Shown here in pieces: positions 32,150 through 32,571 of a stretch of DNA of 32,571 nt. Numbering within the stretch: the first letter of the stretch is position 1; each line of letters starts with the position of its first letter. The notes under the pieces were generated by a model. It was not told the DNA's origin. It saw only the letters and a program-made list of their open reading frames with translations, and did not search any database. The position numbers and the translations under genes are program-made. The DNA comes from Chloroflexota bacterium (lineage in GTDB: Bacteria > Chloroflexota > Dehalococcoidia > SM23-28-2 > JACOUE01), in contig JACOUE010000080.1 of NCBI GenBank assembly GCA_016178045.1, positions 1 through 32,571 of the forward strand, given 5' to 3'.

Positions 32150-32571
32150 TCACGCTCTAGCGGGGACCAGCACCGGCCTCCCTCCCTGCCACTTGACCCG
32201 ACGGGCTAGCTGCCACCCGGTGGCTAGCCGCCTCGCGACGCCGGCCTCTTCCAGCGCCAGGTAGCACAGGAGCCCGGCGAGCAGCGGAGTCATCAGGTTG
32301 AGCCCCGTCAGAGCGACGGCGGGCAGAGGCACGAAGAGGGCTGGTACCGCGACGTCCAGCCACCCGCGACGCGCCACGAGCAGGACGGCGGCGGGCAGGG
32401 CGAGTACGACCAGGTCCTGAACATGCATATGCGGGTTCGCCAGGACCGTAGCGGCCGCGGCAACGAGAAGGGCGCGGCCGCGGTCCTCTCCGCCGCGGAG
32501 CCTCCACACGAGCCACAGGGCCACGACCAGTGTCGCCAACGAAGCTCCTACCGCGAGCGACGAAGCCAGGG
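32150..32571 (-). CDS. GT87-like membrane glycosyltransferase, C-terminal part
   Basis: The frame is open at the right edge, so only about 140 C-terminal residues are present. They form four or five hydrophobic helices (LATLVVALWLVW, LLVAAAATVLANPHMHVQDL, then VVLALPAAVLLVA and LTGLNLMTPLLAGLLCYLAL). The NPHMHVQDLVVL stretch resembles the conserved (S/N)P-H-YDL motif in polyprenol-phosphate-dependent GT87 mannosyltransferases. The family call is moderate because the catalytic N-terminal loop is missing. The tail is basic and cytoplasmic in look. Its TGA ends three bases from the attR-like repeat, so it belongs to the flanking chromosome and would be convergent with tRNA-Sec without the island. 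Confidence 0.65.
   Translation of the reverse strand, partial: LASSLAVGASLATLVVALWLVWRLRGGEDRGRALLVAAAATVLANPHMHVQDLVVLALPAAVLLVARRGWLDVAVPALFVPLPAVALTGLNLMTPLLAGLLCYLALEEAGVARRLATGWQLARRVKWQGGRPVLVPARA

Overview
The window is GC-rich bacterial DNA. The form of RpoB and RpoC, the frequent TTG/GTG starts and the prs-secA pairing suggest a Chloroflexota (Dehalococcoidia-like) genome, probably from a metagenome. That placement is an inference from remembered family appearance and was not tested by a search.

Left part, 1 to about 17.8 kb, is core chromosome. rpoB and rpoC run leftward from a good sigma70-type promoter, and rpoC is cut by the window edge. An EamA-type exporter also runs leftward. 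prs-secA, an unknown 239-aa gene, a BioY fusion and plsX run rightward. A TetR regulator is convergent with plsX and shares its stop. trxA and trxB follow, then a selenocysteine tRNA gene (anticodon TCA).

Right part, 17.9 to 32.15 kb, looks like a genomic island inserted in that tRNA-Sec gene. The 3' part of the tRNA plus 5 further bases (75 bp) is repeated exactly at 32072-32146, where the 5' half of the tRNA is absent. This is the attL/attR pattern of integrase-mediated insertion. Near both ends lies a 19-bp repeat with a TTGCTAAC core, as expected of integrase arm sites. No recombinase gene was found between the ends, so the island looks non-autonomous or decayed.

The island has two blocks. 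One is a large exported penicillin-acylase-family Ntn hydrolase. The other is a divergent regulatory module. Rightward is a 1335-aa regulator joining a SARP/BTAD DNA-binding part, an AAA-type ATPase, a probable helical-repeat region and a class III nucleotide cyclase. Leftward is an operon for a secreted beta-helix/dockerin-like protein, an NTF2-like protein, a six-helix membrane protein, a 27-aa peptide missed by length cut-offs, a two-helix membrane protein and a beta-propeller lipoprotein. Several of these genes overlap by 1 to 4 bases. Between the regulator and the operon are three direct heptamer repeats at exact 11-bp spacing, the layout known for SARP operators. My proposal is a tRNA-Sec-borne envelope or secretion module under SARP-cyclase control.

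Beyond the right attachment site, a leftward GT87-type glycosyltransferase gene runs off the window; its stop lies 3 bases past the repeat.
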